DNA of 64,000 nucleotides, taken from assembly GCA_963930775.1 (NCBI GenBank), contig OZ005698.1, forward strand, positions 5,090,501-5,154,500, in the 5' to 3' direction. The stretch is from Cliona cf. orientalis. Taxonomy: Eukaryota; Porifera; Demospongiae; Clionaida; Clionaidae. Positions 59,434 through 64,000 of the stretch are shown one piece after another; position 1 is the stretch's first letter; each line of letters opens with the position of its first letter. The notes under the pieces are model-generated. The model was not told the origin of the DNA and ran no database searches. It saw nothing but the letters and a program-made list of their open reading frames with translations. Made by a program: the position numbers and the translations under genes.

Positions 59434-59744
59434 TGACCAGATAAGAAAAGTGTACCACTCGTGTACTAAAAGCTGATAGTTGCATGTACATACATTTTTA
59501 TAGCCAAATTGCTAGCGTTGTGCGCATGCGTAAAATTTGTGAGCCCACCCACGCCACACCTACCCCATGGCCCACATTGATAACAATGGTAGACTACAAT
59601 AATTTGCACGCACAATTACTGATACAATTGTGGTGACGCTGACAGATGTATCCTCCTGCTTCGAGGAAGGATGTTTACTGTTTTTAGTACTAATGCACTG
59701 TTCAATGCATAGAGACCGACTGCAGAAAGGCAAAAAGACCAGCC
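59434..59744. promoter_or_regulatory. Divergent promoter region, LRR / EXTL2-like
   Basis: Start codons of opposite strands are 311 bases apart. The motif gtgcgcatgcg at 59520 resembles an NRF1-type palindromic site; the same GCGCATGC word occurs upstream of the SLF2-like gene (19675-19705). Confidence 0.45.
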
Positions 59745-62700
59745 ATGCCTCGTGTGAGCGTGATGAGCTCGAGCAAGCTGCTCTGCACTATGATCTGGGG
59801 TGCCACTGTGTGGGGACTTGTCGTGATTATCATGGCCTGTTCGAGGATGAACATCAGCTTTCAATTCACAAGAGATCTGAGGGCGGACTGTCATTTGGAA
59901 ATGGACAGACCCCTAGAGAGAACGGCTAGGGATAGTTTCTCTGAGCTACCTGCTCATGTTGGACAGTATGCTCGTCAGGTGTTTGCTGGTGTCTCGGTGG
60001 AAGGTGCAGGCTCTCTCGACAGCAAGTGCACCATGGTCATGCTCACCTATAATCGAGAGAAAATACTGAAATTCTTGCTAAGTCATTACTGCAAAGTTAG
60101 GTCACTGCACAAGATCGTAGTGATCTGGAATAACGTGAACAAGAGCATTCCAGATGACATACTTGATATTAAGGAGAAGAAATGCTTCCCTGATCTCCTG
60201 TTCATCCGAGAGAAAGAGAATAAACTTACCAACAGGTTCAAACCCAGACCTGAGATTGAGACAAACTGTAAGTGTTGATACGTAACATATTGTGGCATTG
60301 TATATTAAATGACAGTGCTTCAAGGGATGTGCATAATAATTGGGGCAAGCCTGAGTGAACCCTACATAAACGGGTATGAACTGTGTGAATGAGATATATG
60401 GTACGTCGGTCCTTAGTTATGCCCCCCCCCCCCCCAAATGTCCATCATTCCGTATATATATGTGCTGCTCTAATTCAGCAACTTGCAAATTTACATTCAT
60501 GTGTGCTAGGCTCTGATCGCTATGAACGCTGAACAAAGATAAACCAGCAAAATGCTCAGAACTGAGGCTTCAGATGGTAGGAGGCAAGAGCAAAACAGAG
60601 TTCGTCGTCAATCTTAGCCTCAGCTCAACAGCTGTAAGAGACAGAATTTACTAGCCACAGAGTCGATAGAAGAGAAAGAGGTCAGGCTACGAGCATGCAT
60701 CCTGCAGCCTTTAGTTTATAGTTGGGCGTGGCGCAACATAAATCACTGTTGCATGCTCACTGTCACTCCCCCACAATGCTGTGCATTTCCCTAGTAATTA
60801 TTATAATTTACAGGGTTGTTCCCAGGCTCACTGATTGTTTGATCATGGAGTATGGGGAGTAGGCTAGCACATGCAATCAGAATTTCCTTTGTATGGGACA
60901 TTAACACCTCTAAGACTAATTAGGCAAACTTTAGGTACACCCATTTACTTTGTTATCTATCACATTATCACATGGGAGCAGCTCTATTCGACAGGGCACT
61001 TAACTCTTATATCCTCAATATTAGAGTATCTAGTATTTGTCAAACATGCTTCCTATAGCAATTTGGCTGATGACAAAATCAATGGCCAGTACAGGACTCT
61101 CTAAATTCAAACCCTAGAATTGGAATAATTATAATAATTTTGGAGACAACTTAAGGTCCTACTGTACTCTAAGCCACTTAGCATGACTGTGGTCTATGCA
61201 TACAAACCACCAGCGGATAGAGATCACACTGTGATATTCAATTTAGTGGTGCGGTGTCTGGTGTATCCATATCAGGAGCACTGTTTTTGTGATTATTGCT
61301 TTGCAGAGCTGCTGTCAGCCAGCTACAGTAAACAAGGCTACTTATTATTATAGCTATACTAATGCTAACACAGACTGTTTTTTCTCACGATGTAGGTGTG
61401 TGTATAATGGATGATGATCGTTATATTATTGACCTACGTGACTTGGAGCTGGGATTTAGTGTGTGGCAGGTAAGTATTATTGTCACTCTCAATAGTACAA
61501 TCCAAACCCTTCCAAAAATCGGAAGGTACCTCATTCACTCATTAAATTACAACACTATGGGTGGACTTGGTTACATGGAGAAGTACCAATTAATAAAATC
61601 ACTTTAAGCCTCCCAGCAGTAGATTTGAGATTAGGTGAATCATGATGATTGTGATTATCATTCTGTATAGAACTTCAGGCACCGGATTGTTGGCTTTGAG
61701 CATCGCACGCATTTCCAGCTTGAAAATGGTTCATTTTGGTACGATTTATCTGACTTCTCCAAGCCTCGTAGGAACTACAGCATGATTCTGACGTCAACCG
61801 CCATCTTGCACAAAGCCTACCTTCAGATGTTCTATGATGACACCATCCTGCCCAGAGGAATGATCCAGTATATTGATGCACGAAGGAACTGTGAAGATAT
61901 TGCATTGAACATCATGGTTGCTAAATTTCTGGTGGATGTTGGTCAGAGGCAGGCAGCTGCGCTGGCAGTCAGGCCAAGGAGGGAGGTCAGGAACATGGAA
62001 TATGCAGCAACTAAGACAAAGAGTGAGTAAATTGTTTGTAGCTAGAGTAATTATTATATTGTTTGTAGCTAGAGTAATTATTACTACATCGTACACAATG
62101 GGAGAGACAGATTAATTAGTCGAGTACTTATTTGTCCTACATGTCTAGTGACATGAAAGGAGTGGGGAGTCTTGCCAGTATGTCAAACATGCATGGTGTG
62201 GTATGCATAAATTCTGTGGAACATCTTGCAGCTCCATAATCCTACAAAGTTGTTTACACGAAACTGGATTACTTTAATCTGGATTCTAATCTGGGTTAAG
62301 GGCCTAGTGTAAACAGAGCTATAATTCGGTTAGTGGCATAAAATTGTGTGTGAGTGATTAAGTGAGAGAGTGTGTGTGCATGTGACATTATGCTGTTGTG
62401 ATCATCCCTCTACCCCCAATACGAATAAGATAGACTCTATAGGTCAAATTTAGAGCTGTGAGCACTGTACGTAGGCTACAAATTTTCATTCAAGCTAGTG
62501 ATGAATTATAATAATATATCTACGTTATTTCTCTTAGTTGTCAATGTACCTTCTGTACTAAAACGTGTACATAAGCCATCATAATGTTTGGTTCATGCAT
62601 GTCATCTATAGTACGCATCTAGCTAGTATAGGTTTGCAGTGTGATGTACACCGTAGCAGCTGGCACACCAATAAGTGCCTAATATAGGGTATTCCTCTAA

Positions 62701-63340
62701 TGCAGGTAATTATACTGGCCTCTCATCACTGCCCGACCACTATACTGAGCGTTCAAGGTGTCTGGATGACTTTAGGGACATGTATGGAGGTGAACTGATC
62801 CTGCCCTATGCAACTTTCATCATTGAAAGCATGACGCCAGCTCCAAGTAGAAACAGAACTTATTTATCAAGATACCATAATCTAACTCGCAACGCAAGTC
62901 GCACTTTCTTCCGCAGATCACACAACATAACAAAATCAAAATCTTTCAATATATCTGAGCAACAGAAACTCTACGGGTCATTACTAGCTCAAAGAAAGCA
63001 AAACTATTCCCGCTCCAACCTACCAAGGTCCAATAACACGATGACCTATTCTCACCAGTCAAGATCCTCCAATAATATGACCCAGATACGGCAACAGTAC
63101 CACAATGGCCGCCAAGCACCCGTACAGGGCCAACAGTCAAGACACTTCAATGTCACACAGCTACGGAGACCAAGCCAGCAAGGCCACCAGAAGACATTAA
63201 GTGGAGGAGAACAATGGAAATACTTGAATAGAACCCAGATACGAAGACAATATTATCACAAACCACATCCAGAGGTTAAGCCTATGAAACCTATGGGAGA
63301 ACAAAGGAGAAATTCTGTCAGTAAGAATAGTGTCAGATAG
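59745..63340 (+). CDS. EXTL2-like glycosyltransferase 64 with basic, sequon-rich tail
   Basis: Exons: 59745-60267, 61396-61469, 61671-62022, 62706-63340, giving 527 residues. This is a type II Golgi protein: a short cytoplasmic N-terminus, then a membrane anchor at about 12-32 (LLCTMIWGATVWGLVVIIMA). The GT64 domain (about 93-345) shows CTMVMLTYNREKILKFLLSH, LHKIVVIWNNVNK, the metal-binding Asp180-Asp182 (CIMDDDRY), FSVWQNFRHRIVGF and a late NCEDIALNIMVAKF. These match EXTL2, which adds GlcNAc/GalNAc to the heparan sulfate linker. Human EXTL2 ends soon after this domain. Here about 160 residues follow, rich in Arg, Asn, Ser and Gln with about ten N-glycosylation sequons (NRT, NLT, NAS, NIT, NIS, NYS, NMT, NVT). 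No upstream in-frame ATG was chosen, since the anchor needs this start. Confidence 0.88.
60268..61395 (+). other. EXTL2-like intron 1, no gene seen
   Basis: Contains a C run at 60423-60436 and ordinary AT-rich sequence. A short open frame at 60871-61104 shows no family motif. Confidence 0.6.
62028..62092. repeat. Two-copy tandem repeat after EXTL2-like exon 3
   Basis: The unit attgtttgtagctagagtaa with ttatta is present twice, about 29 bp apart, right after the splice donor. Confidence 0.8.
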
Positions 63341-63672
63341 ATAACTAACAATAATTATTACAAGTTGTGCTTATTGTTGCAGCGTACTCTAATGCTGAAT
63401 CATGCATTCTTATTATACTAGTAGTTTGATTCGCGATGGTTACTCGATTTATTTAGACAACTCAACATTAATTATTGGAGAATTGTAGATTTCAATGGGT
63501 AGATTATGATCAGACAAAACAGTATGTCTGTGGCTGGATATGGCTGGCCCTAGTGTATGGTTTACTGACGCATGTGCCCCTGAACGCTAACTGAAAGCTC
63601 ATTAAAAATCCTGCATGACACAGTCCAGCAGTTGGTATCCAGCAGAGTTCTATCAAATTTGTGAAGGTGGTA
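63341..63672. other. Intergenic, no gene seen
   Basis: About 330 bp between the EXTL2-like stop and the CAP/SCP gene start. Presumably holds the polyadenylation site of one and the promoter of the other. No motif stands out. Confidence 0.5.
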
Positions 63673-63843
63673 ATGGCATTTTTTGACCGAATCATACTAG
63701 CATTCTTGGTTAGCGTTTGTTGTTCCTTACTGTGCTTGAATGGTGAGAGCAATATCACCCCGGGGGAAAGAAGTAAGATCATCAACCTCCACAACACCTT
63801 CAGAGCATCTGTAGCTCCATCTGCTAGTGACATGGAGAAAATG
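63673..63843 (+). CDS. CAP/SCP-domain secreted protein, first exon only
   Basis: The ATG at 63673 opens a signal peptide (MAFFDRIILAFLVSVCCSLL), followed by GERSKIINLHNTFRASVAP and SASDMEKM. The latter is the typical start of the CAP (CRISP/SCP/PR-1) fold, where a His in the LHNxxR block helps form the cleft. The exon ends in phase 0 at a gtaaga donor, and the rest of the gene lies beyond the window. Roles of CAP proteins vary widely (sterol binding, defence, venom, sperm), so none is assigned. Confidence 0.75.
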
Positions 63844-64000
63844 GTAAGATGCATGATTCATTAGAGCTATTTCATGAGTCATTGCAGCTAGCTACTTATA
63901 CTGGTGTATGGTTGGTTAGCAACCATATGTGCACTTTGCTTTGCAGGGAGCCATACATACTAATAATTATAATAGCCACCATTTCCTAGTCGATATGCTC

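Overview
This window looks like nuclear DNA of an early-branching animal, most likely a demosponge (Amphimedon-like). That is inference: the genes are clearly metazoan-type (RAD9, AP-4 beta, TMEM17, tektin-1, an EXTL2-like transferase, a PARP14-like enzyme). They are packed closely, most introns are short, non-coding DNA is AT-rich, and small inverted-repeat transposons are everywhere. No sequence search was possible, so the species is not proven.

Layout. At 139-8229 a GPN3 GTPase gene on + carries a whole DEDDh exonuclease gene on - inside one intron. An ABM-domain protein (8612-9418, -) follows. At 10095-19620 (-) lies a gene for a PIP-box/SIM-bearing, helical-repeat protein, tentatively SLF2-like; its 12.5-16.9 kb part is a nest of palindromic transposons. 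RAD9 (20525-24020, +) and an intronless WWE/PARP14-like ADP-ribosyltransferase (24370-26847, +) come next. Then a Kelch protein (26986-28642, -) and AP-4 beta (28738-33814, -), which carries an apparent one-base frameshift. PARG (33993-36107, +), CCDC86/Cgr1 (36161-38293, -), TMEM17 (38392-40703, +), tektin-1 (42860-47653, -) and SLX1 (48000-57176, +) follow. The right end has a secreted plant-type LRR protein (57811-59433, -), an EXTL2-like GT64 transferase with an odd basic tail (59745-63340, +), and the first exon of a CAP/SCP secreted protein (63673-63843, +).

Organisation. At least four gene pairs start head-to-head over 98-346 bp: CCDC86/TMEM17, AP4B1/PARG, LRR/EXTL2-like and TEKT1/SLX1. 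Two ciliary genes (TMEM17, TEKT1) are near each other. Many genes concern DNA damage or ADP-ribose: exonuclease, SLF2-like, RAD9, PARP, PARG, SLX1. Exon joins were worked out by hand from splice signals, reading phase and remembered family sequences. For GPN3, RAD9, AP4B1, PARG, CCDC86, TMEM17, TEKT1, SLX1 and EXTL2-like, all exon phases add up, apart from one missing base in AP4B1.
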